Assembly: GCF_018687555.1 (NCBI RefSeq)
Contig: NZ_CP061296.1
Location: 1,441,983-1,505,982 of the forward strand
Source of the DNA: Polynucleobacter sp. MWH-P3-07-1
Lineage (GTDB): Bacteria > Pseudomonadota > Gammaproteobacteria > Burkholderiales > Burkholderiaceae
Direction: 5' to 3'
DNA length: 64,000 nt
This document shows positions 19,092 through 27,893 of this stretch, one piece after another. Within the stretch, counting starts at the first letter, position 1. Each line of letters opens with the position of its first letter. Position numbers and translations under genes: made by a program. The notes under the pieces are model-generated. The model made no database searches. It was given only the letters and a program-made list of their open reading frames with translations, and was not told the DNA's origin.

Positions 19092-20528
19092 TTACTTTAC
19101 GTGAATAATTTTGAGAGTATTGGTCCCACCAGGTTGACCCATAGGCTCACCAGAAGTTAAAACCACGGTATCGCCCTCATTAACAGCCCCGACACTCTTT
19201 AGACATGACTCCACTTCACTCAAAGCTGTTTCACGGTCAGAGCTGTAGTTCAAGCTCAGGGGAATGACATTGCGATAAGTACTCAGAGCACGCTGTGTCG
19301 CAATCTTGGAGGTGAGCGCATAGATCGGCACATGGATATTGTGACGACTCATCCAAATTGGAGTAGAACCAGAGTCAGTTAAAGCTGCGATGGCTTTTGC
19401 ATTGAGATGATGGGCTGTGAACAAAGCTCCAAGAGCGATCGTTTGATCAATACGACTGAAGGTTTGGTCCAAAAAGTCTGTATCCAACTTCACATTATCT
19501 GATTTCTCAGCTTCAACACAAATCTCTGCCATCGCCTTAATCGTTTGCACTGGGTACATTCCAGCCGCAGATTCTGCAGATAGCATGACAGCGTCAGTTC
19601 CATCTAAGACGGCATTGGCTACATCGCTCACCTCTGCCCGCGTTGGAACGGGAGCATTAATCATCGACTCCATCATTTGGGTTGCGGTGATCGTAAACTT
19701 ATCTGCCTCGCGCGCCAATGTGATCATGCGTTTTTGCAATGCTGGTACCGCAGGGTTGCCAACCTCAATCGCCAAATCTCCGCGCGCAACCATAATTCCA
19801 TCGCTCTCCTGAATAATGCCAAGTAATGCATCGGTTTCAATCGCTTCGGCGCGCTCTACCTTAGCAATCGTTTTGACTCTACCGACCTGATGTTTAGCGC
19901 TAGCAGCATCCGCTAGCTTGCGGGCATAGGCCATATCAGCACCATCTTTTGGAAAGCTAATTGCCAGAAAATCCACGCCCATAGCGATAGCTGCATCCAA
20001 GTCGACAATATCTTTTTCAGTTAATGCAGGAGCAGTCAGGCCACCACCAGCGCGGTTAATTCCTTTGTTATTGGATAAAGGGCCGCCCTGCTCAACGCGA
20101 GTCAGAATTTCACCGCCGTTTACGCTTTGCACACGCAATACGACTAAGCCGTCGTTTAATAAGAGTCGATCATTGGGCTGGACATCGCTAGGTAGCTCTT
20201 TGTAATCGAGGCCGACACGATCTTGATTGCCCAACTGACAATTGACGTCCAAGATAAAGTCAGCGCCCTCTTTGAGTTGAATTTTGTTTTCTGCAAACTT
20301 ACCAACCCGAATCTTGGGGCCCTGTAGGTCTGCCATGATGCCGACCTCTTTACCAAGCTCAGCTGAAATACTGCGTACTAAATCGTGACGCGCCTTGTGG
20401 TCAGCAATCGTGCCGTGTGAGAAATTCATTCTCACCACATCCACGCCAGCCAGAATCATCTCTCTTAAGACTTCTGGCTTTTCAGAGGCTGGCCCTAAGG
20501 TAGCAATGATCTTAGTTGCTCTTAACAT
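19092..20528 (-). CDS. pyk: Pyruvate kinase
   Basis: A 478-residue enzyme that converts phosphoenolpyruvate and ADP to pyruvate and ATP. It starts RATKIIATLGPASEKPEVL. It has GIMADLQGPKIRVGKF and the potassium/magnesium region DGIMVARGDLAIEVG. The catalytic signature ITATQMMESMINAPVPTRAE and the C-terminal allosteric domain ending TLKIIHVK complete the chain. It lies two bases after pgk in the same transcription unit. Confidence 0.98.
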   Translation of the reverse strand: MLRATKIIATLGPASEKPEVLREMILAGVDVVRMNFSHGTIADHKARHDLVRSISAELGKEVGIMADLQGPKIRVGKFAENKIQLKEGADFILDVNCQLGNQDRVGLDYKELPSDVQPNDRLLLNDGLVVLRVQSVNGGEILTRVEQGGPLSNNKGINRAGGGLTAPALTEKDIVDLDAAIAMGVDFLAISFPKDGADMAYARKLADAASAKHQVGRVKTIAKVERAEAIETDALLGIIQESDGIMVARGDLAIEVGNPAVPALQKRMITLAREADKFTITATQMMESMINAPVPTRAEVSDVANAVLDGTDAVMLSAESAAGMYPVQTIKAMAEICVEAEKSDNVKLDTDFLDQTFSRIDQTIALGALFTAHHLNAKAIAALTDSGSTPIWMSRHNIHVPIYALTSKIATQRALSTYRNVIPLSLNYSSDRETALSEVESCLKSVGAVNEGDTVVLTSGEPMGQPGGTNTLKIIHVK

Positions 20529-20530
20529 GC

Positions 20531-21742
20531 TTACTCTTTCGCTCTTTCAGCCAGAACCTCAAAGGCGGGCAAGGTTTTACCTTCGAGGAACTCCAAGAAA
20601 GCGCCGCCTCCAGTAGAAATATAGTCAACTTGGTTCTCAATGCCATATTTTGCAATTGCAGCCAGAGTATCGCCGCCACCAGCGATTGAAAACGCTGGGG
20701 AGTGAGCAATCGCCGCAGCCAGCATCTTTGTACCGCCACCGAATTGATCAATCTCGAATACGCCGAGCGGGCCATTCCAAACTATCGTCCCTGCATGCGC
20801 CAACATAATCGATAGTCTCGCAGCAGTCTTAGGCCCAATATCCAAAATCATGTCGTCTTCTGCAACTTGATCAGCAGGAACACGATTAGCGCGGGCTAAG
20901 GGAGAGAGTTCATTCGCCACCACAACATCCTCAGGAATAGGTACATGTGCGCCGCGCTTTTCCATGAGCTCCATGATTTCTTTGGCCTCATTCACTAAGT
21001 CTGGCTCAGCAAGCGATTTACCGATCGGCAACCCTTTGGCCAACATAAAGGTATTTGCAATTCCACCACCCACAATCAGCTCATCTACTTTTGCAGATAA
21101 GGCTTTAAGAATCGTTAACTTCGATGAGACCTTTGAACCAGCAACAATCGCAACTAGCGGGCGCTTTGGATCAGCCAAGGCCCGACTGAGTGCATCTAAC
21201 TCTGCTGCCATCAGCGGACCTGCGCACGCAACGGGTGCAAATTTAGCAACACCATACGTTGTAGCTTCTGCTCGGTGCGCAGTTCCAAAGGCATCGTTTA
21301 CATAGACATCACACAATGCCGCAATCTTTTTAGATAGCGCATCCGTATTTTTCTTTTCGCCCACATTCAAACGACAGTTTTCCAGCAATACCAAATCACC
21401 AGGTGCAAGCTCAAAACCACCATCAACCCAATCACTAATTAAAGGAACTTTGCGATTGAGTAACTCGGCAATTCGATGAGCCACAGGAGCCAAGCTATCT
21501 TCAGGTTTAAATTCGCCCTCGGTTGGGCGCCCCAGATGTGAGGTCACCATTACTGCAGCCCCCGCGTCTAAACAAATTTGTACCGCGGGCATCGATGCCC
21601 GAATCCGAGTGTCCTCTGTAATATTGCCTGCCTCATCCTGAGGAACGTTCAGGTCAGACCGAATCAGGACCCGTTTTCCCTTCAGTAAACCGGCTGCGGC
21701 CAAGTCACTCAAGCGTTTCACTTTAAAAAGGGTATCTGACAT
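20531..21742 (-). CDS. pgk: Phosphoglycerate kinase
   Basis: A 403-residue two-domain kinase of lower glycolysis. The N-terminal domain shows [20 protein letters not shown] and [13 protein letters not shown]. The C-terminal nucleotide domain shows [38 protein letters not shown] and the terminal [12 protein letters not shown]. It is the first gene of the long minus-strand run pgk-pyk-fba-purC-purE-purK-sua5, so its promoter should lie in the 191-bp gap shared with ilvE. No clear hexamers were assigned there. Confidence 0.98.
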   Translation of the reverse strand: MSDTLFKVKRLSDLAAAGLLKGKRVLIRSDLNVPQDEAGNITEDTRIRASMPAVQICLDAGAAVMVTSHLGRPTEGEFKPEDSLAPVAHRIAELLNRKVPLISDWVDGGFELAPGDLVLLENCRLNVGEKKNTDALSKKIAALCDVYVNDAFGTAHRAEATTYGVAKFAPVACAGPLMAAELDALSRALADPKRPLVAIVAGSKVSSKLTILKALSAKVDELIVGGGIANTFMLAKGLPIGKSLAEPDLVNEAKEIMELMEKRGAHVPIPEDVVVANELSPLARANRVPADQVAEDDMILDIGPKTAARLSIMLAHAGTIVWNGPLGVFEIDQFGGGTKMLAAAIAHSPAFSIAGGGDTLAAIAKYGIENQVDYISTGGGAFLEFLEGKTLPAFEVLAERAKE

Positions 21743-21933
21743 AGAAAATAAAGGCTGTATTGGATCGGTTTATGGGTAGTTCTCCATTCTAAATCCTCCA
21801 AGTTCCCACCCACCCAGAGATTTGGCCTACCTGCTCTACAATAAGGTTTCGAAGGCATTCCGAATCCGGGAATTAACCCATTTAGCGCGCCTTCCACTTA
21901 ACCTAGACTGATCTGGAATAAAAGGTAGAAAAC

Positions 21934-22857
21934 ATGTCGATGTCTGACCGCGATGGCTTTATTTGGTCCGATGGGAAACTAATCCCATGGCGCGAGGCCA
22001 ATATTCATGTCCTGACTCACAGCCTGCATTACGGCATGAGCGTATTCGAAGGCATCAGAGCCTATAAAACCCCTCAAGGAACTGCTATTTTTCGCCTATC
22101 AGACCATGTTAAGCGCTTGATCAATGGCACCAAGATATTCCAGATGAAACTGCCCTTTAGTGCTGAGCAAATTGGTCAAGGGATTCAAGAAGTCGTCAGT
22201 AGCAATAAATTAGAGTCTTGCTATATTCGACCCATCGTTTTCATTGGCTCCGAAAAGCTTGGGATCTCCCCCAAGGGCAATACGATTCATACCTCAATTG
22301 CAGCTTGGGAATGGGGTGCATATCTAGGCGAGGATGGCCTCAACAAGGGTATCCGAGTTAAAACCTCGTCTTTTACCCGCCACCATGTCAATTCTTCCTT
22401 GGTCAGAGCAAAAGCATCTGGCTACTACATTAACTCTATCCTAGCTAACCAAGAAGTTACCGCCAATGGTTACGACGAAGCCCTTCTACTAGACATTGAG
22501 GGTTATGTTTCGGAAGGCTCTGGAGAGAACTTGTTTATGGTTCGTAATGGAGTGATTTACACCCCGGACCTGGCCTCTTGCCTTGAGGGCATCACTCGCG
22601 AATCCGTGATGCAGATTGCCAAAGACCTTGGCTACGAGGTAAAAGAGAAGCGCATCACGCGAGATGAAATCTACTCTGCTGATGAAGCCTTCTTTACTGG
22701 TACTGCTGCTGAAGTAACGCCGATTCGTGAATTAGATGATCGCACCATCGGTGATGGCAAAAAAGGTCCGATTACTGCCAAAATTCAAGACACTTACTTT
22801 TCCGCGGTTTATGGGAAAAATGATCGTTATCAATCTTGGCTAACCTACGTAAAGTAA
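21934..22857 (+). CDS. ilvE: Branched-chain amino acid aminotransferase
   Basis: A 307-residue PLP-dependent fold-type IV aminotransferase that makes valine, leucine and isoleucine from their 2-oxo acids. The catalytic lysine is K160 in VRAKASGYYINSIL. Other signatures are HYGMSVFEGIRAY, GYVSEGSGENLFMV and the EVTPIREL region. The first ATG is used because AAGGT lies about eight bases upstream; a second ATG two codons later is possible. It diverges from pgk and is followed by a small zinc-finger gene. Confidence 0.97.
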   Translation: MSMSDRDGFIWSDGKLIPWREANIHVLTHSLHYGMSVFEGIRAYKTPQGTAIFRLSDHVKRLINGTKIFQMKLPFSAEQIGQGIQEVVSSNKLESCYIRPIVFIGSEKLGISPKGNTIHTSIAAWEWGAYLGEDGLNKGIRVKTSSFTRHHVNSSLVRAKASGYYINSILANQEVTANGYDEALLLDIEGYVSEGSGENLFMVRNGVIYTPDLASCLEGITRESVMQIAKDLGYEVKEKRITRDEIYSADEAFFTGTAAEVTPIRELDDRTIGDGKKGPITAKIQDTYFSAVYGKNDRYQSWLTYVK

Positions 22858-22881
22858 TCATTTCAATCATTGGGAAATCAT

Positions 22882-23070
22882 ATGAGTGAAGCAAATATTG
22901 TGATGGTGGACGGCAAAGATCTTCCTTTGCACTGTCCAACGAATAAAACTCCAAGTTGGAACTCTCATCCACGAGTCTTTTTGGATATCACTGATACCGG
23001 CGAAGCGAAGTGCCCCTACTGTGGCACCGAATACAAACTCATTCCTGGAACAGCGCCCCGCGGGCACTAA
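22882..23070 (+). CDS. Small zinc-finger protein (CHCC type)
   Basis: A 62-residue protein with the zf-CHCC pattern: a cysteine in LHCPTNK, a histidine in NSHPRVFLDI, then KCPYCGTEYKL. The same fold occurs in the NDUFS6 accessory subunit of respiratory complex I and in small betaproteobacterial proteins of unknown role. ATG 22882 is preferred over an upstream in-frame TTG. It sits 24 bp after ilvE and 51 bp before waaF. Function is not known. Confidence 0.88.
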   Translation: MSEANIVMVDGKDLPLHCPTNKTPSWNSHPRVFLDITDTGEAKCPYCGTEYKLIPGTAPRGH

Positions 23071-23121
23071 ATCCATTCGCATCTCCACCAATATTGAGAT
23101 GCGTCATCGGGATACCCTCTT

Positions 23122-24150
23122 ATGCACCGTATTCTGATCATTGCCCCCAACTGGATTGGAGACGCTGTTATGTCTCAGCCTTTTTTGGCGGCACTTAAGC
23201 TCAATTACCCCAAGTCACAAATTGATGTTTTGGCTACTCCATGGGTAGCCCCAATATACCGAGCATGCCCAGAAATTCATTCTGTCATTGAAGCCCCGCT
23301 TGAACACAAAAAACTGCAATGGGCCTTGCGTAGGCAATTAGCGCAAGACTTGAAAGTAAAGTCTTATCAGGCTTGCTATGTCTTGCCTAATAGCTTTAAA
23401 TCCGCACTGATTCCATGGCTAGCAAACATTCCTTTTCGTCTTGGTTATCGTGGTGAAGCACGCTTTGGTCTCATTAATTTTGCACTGAACAATCCAAGCA
23501 AAACAGAGCGGCCTCCGATGGTTGAGCGCTATTTAGCCCTAGCCCATCTTCTTAATAACGAGGGGCAAGCCCAAAATACAGGATCGCCAGTTCCCAGCTT
23601 ACAAAGCTCTGCCGAAATCACTCACACCACGCAAGATAAATTAGCACGTGCCAATATCAAACCACATGCACTGTATATCTTTTGTCCCGGTGCAGAATAT
23701 GGTGTCACTAAGCGCTGGCCAGCAGATTACTTTGCAGCACTCGCCGAAAAGGTATTGGGTCAAAACATCGAGAATCAAATTATTTTATTAGGCAGCCAGA
23801 GCGATCATCACTCAGGTCAAATCATTGCTCAGCAAAATCCGGACAGAATTCATAACTGGTGCGGAGAGACCTCGCTTGATGAAGCGATGGCAGTCATTGG
23901 TCTCAGCAAGACTGTGATTAGCAATGACTCCGGGTTAATGCACATTGCAGCAGCCCTTCAGAAGCCGCAAATTGCCATCTTCGGATCTAGTGACCCCAAA
24001 CATACACCGCCTCTATCCAGTAAGGCAAAAGTCATTTGGCTGAACTTACCCTGTAGCCCTTGTCATCGCAGAGAATGTCCTTTGGGGCATCTAAAATGCC
24101 TAAAGGGAATTTCCCCAGAACAGGTGTTTAATAGCATTACCGCAGAATAA
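23122..24150 (+). CDS. waaF: Lipopolysaccharide heptosyltransferase II
   Basis: A 342-residue GT9-family enzyme that adds the second heptose to the inner core of LPS at the cytoplasmic face of the inner membrane. It begins RILIIAPNWIGDAVMSQPFL, the ADP-heptose transferase signature. It has CPGAEYGVTKRWPADYFAAL at the start of the C-terminal domain and NDSGLMHIAAALQKPQIAIF at the donor site. The cysteine-rich tail PCSPCHRRECPLGHLKCL is common in WaaF. gmhB, which makes the ADP-heptose precursor, is elsewhere in this window at 53548. Confidence 0.95.
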   Translation: MHRILIIAPNWIGDAVMSQPFLAALKLNYPKSQIDVLATPWVAPIYRACPEIHSVIEAPLEHKKLQWALRRQLAQDLKVKSYQACYVLPNSFKSALIPWLANIPFRLGYRGEARFGLINFALNNPSKTERPPMVERYLALAHLLNNEGQAQNTGSPVPSLQSSAEITHTTQDKLARANIKPHALYIFCPGAEYGVTKRWPADYFAALAEKVLGQNIENQIILLGSQSDHHSGQIIAQQNPDRIHNWCGETSLDEAMAVIGLSKTVISNDSGLMHIAAALQKPQIAIFGSSDPKHTPPLSSKAKVIWLNLPCSPCHRRECPLGHLKCLKGISPEQVFNSITAE

Positions 24151-24171
24151 GAACTCAGTCAGAAAGCCATC

Positions 24172-24606
24172 ATGTCAAAACTTGCCAGACTCTTTCATAA
24201 CGCAGATGATGTGGTTGATGCTTGGCGTGAGGCCCTCAGAAATCGGGATGTGCAAACTGCTCTCGACATTTGGCTTGATGATGATTCTATTACTTGCGTT
24301 TTACCAGAAGGTCAGCGCCTAACGGGTCATGCAGAAATTCGGGATGGCCTTGAGAGATTGTTGTCCAAACAGCCCTTATTTCTGGAGCCAATTGCATGCA
24401 TTAATCACACAATTCTGGGTGCAGCAATTTATGACACCACTGAAGCCGTCCATTTGAAAGCAGATCAAATTGAAGCGGCTTTCTTTCTGAACATTACATT
24501 GGTATTGCTACAAGATAGTCAAGGATGGCGAATTGCTCATTTACATGCCAGCCACTCTACTGAAGATACTTTTGATGCGCCTACGACTCTGCACGGTCTA
24601 CACTAA
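24172..24606 (+). CDS. NTF2/SnoaL-like domain protein
   Basis: A 144-residue cytoplasmic protein with the cone-shaped NTF2-like fold expected from its pattern. An N-terminal helix is followed by DVQTALDIWLDDDSITCVLP, then GHAEIRDGLERLL, and the chain ends in beta strands around GWRIAHLHASHS. This resembles the DUF4440/SnoaL_3 type of ketosteroid-isomerase-like proteins often seen beside stress or cell-envelope genes. The ligand or reaction is unknown. It follows waaF by 21 bp and is probably co-transcribed. Confidence 0.75.
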   Translation: MSKLARLFHNADDVVDAWREALRNRDVQTALDIWLDDDSITCVLPEGQRLTGHAEIRDGLERLLSKQPLFLEPIACINHTILGAAIYDTTEAVHLKADQIEAAFFLNITLVLLQDSQGWRIAHLHASHSTEDTFDAPTTLHGLH

Positions 24607-24618
24607 ATCTATTCAATA

Positions 24619-26337
24619 CTAACCACTGGTTTTACCCAGATCTTTTTGCTCTTCCTGAAAACGTCTCTGCATATCTCTTAAGCGAGCATCGATCATAGAG
24701 GCTTGGTAAAAATCTGATCCCCCTATTGATCTGGCAATTTTCAGCTGCTCAATTGCTGCATTCCAAGACCCCTCTAAAGCATATTTCTCACCTAAAGCGT
24801 AATGGCGCATTGGATCATTTTTTGCCTGATCATAAGCTTGAGATAAGAGACCCCACCAAAGAATTTCATTTGGCTGAGCTTTAGTGCGCGCCTTCAACCA
24901 TGTAATTGCCTCATTGGTTCGCCCCATTTTGAGCTCAGCATTGATGAGGGCGGCACCTGCTGCATAAGATTGGGGGTATGCCTTTAAGGTAGCCTGCGCA
25001 ATCTGTAGAGCATCGTCATTTTTTCCTTTGGCAAGCGCTAACTCAGAGGCAGTGATATCTAAGGATAGGCTTTGTCTCTGCACAGAAGAGTTCGGTGCAA
25101 TTTCTGCATGGGCAACTTTACGAGCATCCTGAAGATAAGCTTCGGCCTGATCAATTTTGCCTTGGCGTTGTGCAATCAGAGCAAGGCCATACAGACCTTC
25201 CATTTGCTTTCCGGGTTGCGCTTGTTTACTCAGGCTGTCAAAAATATTCTTGAGATCATAAAGTCCACTGGTTGTTCCAGACTGCTCCAGTCGAGCGCGG
25301 GCTTTAATAAAGTAAAACTCAATATTTGTTGGAACGGTGCGGTTAGGCATAGAACGAACCCGATCTTGCATATCCGCGATGCGATCCGTCGTTAGAGGGT
25401 GAGTCCGAACATAGGCAGGCACGCCACTATCCATAATGCCGGTGGCTTTTTGTAAGCGCTGAAAGAAATCTGGTGCTCCATGAATGTCATAACCGCTGCC
25501 ACTCAGAATCTGAAATCCCACTCGATCTGCCTCTCGCTCTGCATCACGAGAATATGAAAGCTGATTATTAACGGCAATAGCTTGACCGCCCTGTATCAGC
25601 CCAGCGGCGGCACTGGGATTTCGCGAGGCTGCAAGAGCACCCAACACCATACCCGCCAAGGCGATCATCGTATTGGTCGATTGCTTATCTAACTGACGTG
25701 CCATATGTCGTTGTAGAACGTGGCCAGTTTCGTGCCCCATGACGGAGGCTACTTCCGAATCTGTTTCGGCGCTCACAATTAAGCCCGTGTGAAAGCCGAT
25801 AAATCCACCAGGCAATGCAAAAGCATTAATCGAGCTATCTTTGACAGCAAAAATTTCATACTGATAAGCGCCACTGCCTTGCTCATTGGCACCACCCAAT
25901 TGCAAACGTTTGGCGGATTGCAAGAGACGTCTTTCCATCTCATTCAGATAATCGTACAGAGGTAAATCATTCGAGTAGTCCGGATCCGGCCGAATTTGTC
26001 GCATGATCATTTCGCCGTACTTACGCTCATCAACCCGACTTAGTGCATCCCCGCCTGGATCACCCATATCCGGGAGAACAATATTGGGCTGGGTTGGCGC
26101 CGCTGGGCGTGTTGGTAAATTAGCAGAGCGGGCATCGGGTGATTGCATGGCTCGCCCAATATTCTGAATCGCAGTTGAATTTCCCTCTACAGAAACATCA
26201 CCTGGAGGGGCCGTAGACGCTGTACCGGCGCCCCATGCCAATCGCGTATTACTCGACATCGTCAGAATCATGACAAGAAAATAGGTCAGATAACTCCGAG
26301 CAAGGGATGTCAAATACGATATTTTTATATCATCCAT
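24619..26337 (-). CDS. bepA: Periplasmic M48 metalloprotease with TPR tail (BepA-like)
   Basis: A 572-residue protein. An N-terminal hydrophobic segment (~15-36) acts as the signal. The M48 peptidase domain (~120-330) carries the zinc motif H202-E-T-G-H206 and a downstream glutamate in YSRDAEREADRVG. A C-terminal TPR array (~370-560) follows. This is the architecture of E. coli BepA/YfgC, which helps LptD and other outer-membrane proteins mature and degrades stalled ones. lptD and surA occur in the same window. It is divergent from moaC with 22 bp between the starts, so the promoters overlap. Confidence 0.85.
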   Translation of the reverse strand: MDDIKISYLTSLARSYLTYFLVMILTMSSNTRLAWGAGTASTAPPGDVSVEGNSTAIQNIGRAMQSPDARSANLPTRPAAPTQPNIVLPDMGDPGGDALSRVDERKYGEMIMRQIRPDPDYSNDLPLYDYLNEMERRLLQSAKRLQLGGANEQGSGAYQYEIFAVKDSSINAFALPGGFIGFHTGLIVSAETDSEVASVMGHETGHVLQRHMARQLDKQSTNTMIALAGMVLGALAASRNPSAAAGLIQGGQAIAVNNQLSYSRDAEREADRVGFQILSGSGYDIHGAPDFFQRLQKATGIMDSGVPAYVRTHPLTTDRIADMQDRVRSMPNRTVPTNIEFYFIKARARLEQSGTTSGLYDLKNIFDSLSKQAQPGKQMEGLYGLALIAQRQGKIDQAEAYLQDARKVAHAEIAPNSSVQRQSLSLDITASELALAKGKNDDALQIAQATLKAYPQSYAAGAALINAELKMGRTNEAITWLKARTKAQPNEILWWGLLSQAYDQAKNDPMRHYALGEKYALEGSWNAAIEQLKIARSIGGSDFYQASMIDARLRDMQRRFQEEQKDLGKTSG

Positions 26338-26359
26338 CCCTATATGGTAAAACTATTCC

Positions 26360-26839
26360 ATGAACAAACTTACCCATTTTGATGACAGTGGCCAAGCCCA
26401 TATGGTTAATGTTGGAAATAAACCTAATACCCATCGGATTGCGATTGCCTCAGGCCGAATCTCCATGCAGGCAGAAACTCTGCAAATGATCACAGCGGGC
26501 AGCCACAAAAAAGGGGATGTTTTGGGAATCGCTAGAATCGCCGGGATTCAAGCCTCCAAGAAAACCTCTGAATTAATCCCACTATGCCATCCACTCGTCC
26601 TGACACACCTCAGCCTAGAGTTTGGGTCAGATCCAAAAGAGAATGCCATCAATTGCACGGTGCAAGCTGAAACTACTGGCCCTACCGGTGTTGAAATGGA
26701 GGCGCTCACCGCAGTCCAAATTGCACTCCTCACCATCTACGATATGTGCAAAGCAGTCGATAGGGGCATGGTTATGGGCGATATCAGGCTCTTAGCAAAG
26801 AGTGGTGGGAAGACCGGGGATTGGAAGTCGGAGAAGTAA
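26360..26839 (+). CDS. moaC: Cyclic pyranopterin monophosphate synthase
   Basis: A 159-residue enzyme that, after MoaA, forms cyclic pyranopterin monophosphate for molybdenum cofactor. Signatures are [15 protein letters not shown] at the N-terminus, [31 protein letters not shown] and the C-terminal SGGKTGDW loop with catalytic lysine. The length fits the hexameric family. No other moa gene is adjacent; the next features form an AT-rich glycosyltransferase/pilin block on the opposite strand. Confidence 0.97.
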   Translation: MNKLTHFDDSGQAHMVNVGNKPNTHRIAIASGRISMQAETLQMITAGSHKKGDVLGIARIAGIQASKKTSELIPLCHPLVLTHLSLEFGSDPKENAINCTVQAETTGPTGVEMEALTAVQIALLTIYDMCKAVDRGMVMGDIRLLAKSGGKTGDWKSEK

Positions 26840-26919
26840 ATGCTAAGCTTAGTGGAGTATCAGGGGCATGTAACTTTGCACCTCATCGAGCTTAAGGGTA
26901 ATGTATCGCATCAATCCAA

Positions 26920-27852
26920 TCAAGAGGCAATCAGATACTTAGAATAATCCACAGGTGGAACATAGAGTTTGACACAGTCTTTCGCGTGAGTATTCAAAGA
27001 ATCCCAGTCCATGCGAGCAAGCATATCTAATTCATACATTCTATCAATAGGTAAATCATATTTGAGTTTAAAACGAGCCCAATTTTCGTAGATCTTAGCC
27101 CATCTTGCGTTCAGCTTTTTCTCTCGTGCATTTTTTTCTAAATAATCAAAATTTGAATTTCTATGGTGAAAAGCAAAAGCACCTTTAGCAACCGCTAACT
27201 TAAAGCCAGCCCGCATTGCTCTAATTCCATAATCATGATCGGCAAAGTATCCGTAAAAAAGGGGGTCAAAAGTACCTATTTTTGTTATCACTTCTCTTTT
27301 AGTCATGAATGCATCGCCAGTTAAAAAATTCTCTTCGAGATAAGAATTTTTTTCTAATTCGAATAACTCTTCCCCAAAAGTTGCAACATCACCTAGATGC
27401 TTGATTTTATCCACAATGTTGATGTTGTGAGTTTTTTTTCCACAGTTATCTACAAAATTAGAAACGCCCCTCACTATCCCAATATTCGGACTACTGTCAG
27501 CAACTTCTAATAATGCCTTTACATAAGAAGGCGATATAAAAATATCATTTGATACAAAAAAAACCTTATCCCCCGTAGACTCGGAGAGAATACAATTCAG
27601 ACTTCCGCTGTATTCTTTGTTCTCATCAAATCTATAAATTTTTGTATTTTTGTGCTCTTTGGCGGCCTCGATGAAAAGCTTAGTAATTAAACCATCATCA
27701 GGCGAGCAATCATCAACCAAGATTAATTCATAATTTCCCTTCAGCCCATCCAGAATCACTCTTAGGCAATGCTTGGTTGTTTCGTGATTGCCGTATGCAG
27801 AGACTCCAATAGTGATTGATTGGTCTAGGGAATTTGTATCTAAAGATGCCAT
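26920..27852 (-). CDS. Family 2 glycosyltransferase
   Basis: A 310-residue cytoplasmic or membrane-associated enzyme with a GT-A fold. It opens ITIGVSAYGNHETTKHCL and has LILVDDCSPDD for the nucleotide. SNDIF stands at the DXD position, and GYFADHDYGIRAMRAG is the usual ED/acceptor region. The closest pattern is that of rhamnosyl- or GlcNAc-type transferases, but neither donor nor acceptor can be read. It lies 41 bp downstream of the TPR glycosyltransferase in the same direction and is visibly AT-rich compared with the flanking moaC and terC-type genes, which suggests acquisition by transfer. Confidence 0.85.
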   Translation of the reverse strand: MASLDTNSLDQSITIGVSAYGNHETTKHCLRVILDGLKGNYELILVDDCSPDDGLITKLFIEAAKEHKNTKIYRFDENKEYSGSLNCILSESTGDKVFFVSNDIFISPSYVKALLEVADSSPNIGIVRGVSNFVDNCGKKTHNINIVDKIKHLGDVATFGEELFELEKNSYLEENFLTGDAFMTKREVITKIGTFDPLFYGYFADHDYGIRAMRAGFKLAVAKGAFAFHHRNSNFDYLEKNAREKKLNARWAKIYENWARFKLKYDLPIDRMYELDMLARMDWDSLNTHAKDCVKLYVPPVDYSKYLIAS

Positions 27853-27893
27853 TGTTGTTATTTTATAAGGTAGGTATTGGTTGGAATGATATT

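Noticed and set aside
26840-26947. A 35-codon ORF starting immediately after the moaC stop
   Set aside because: It has no recognisable motif or separate Shine-Dalgarno and runs into the convergent glycosyltransferase 3' end. It is most likely chance read-through of the border between moaC and the AT-rich insert.
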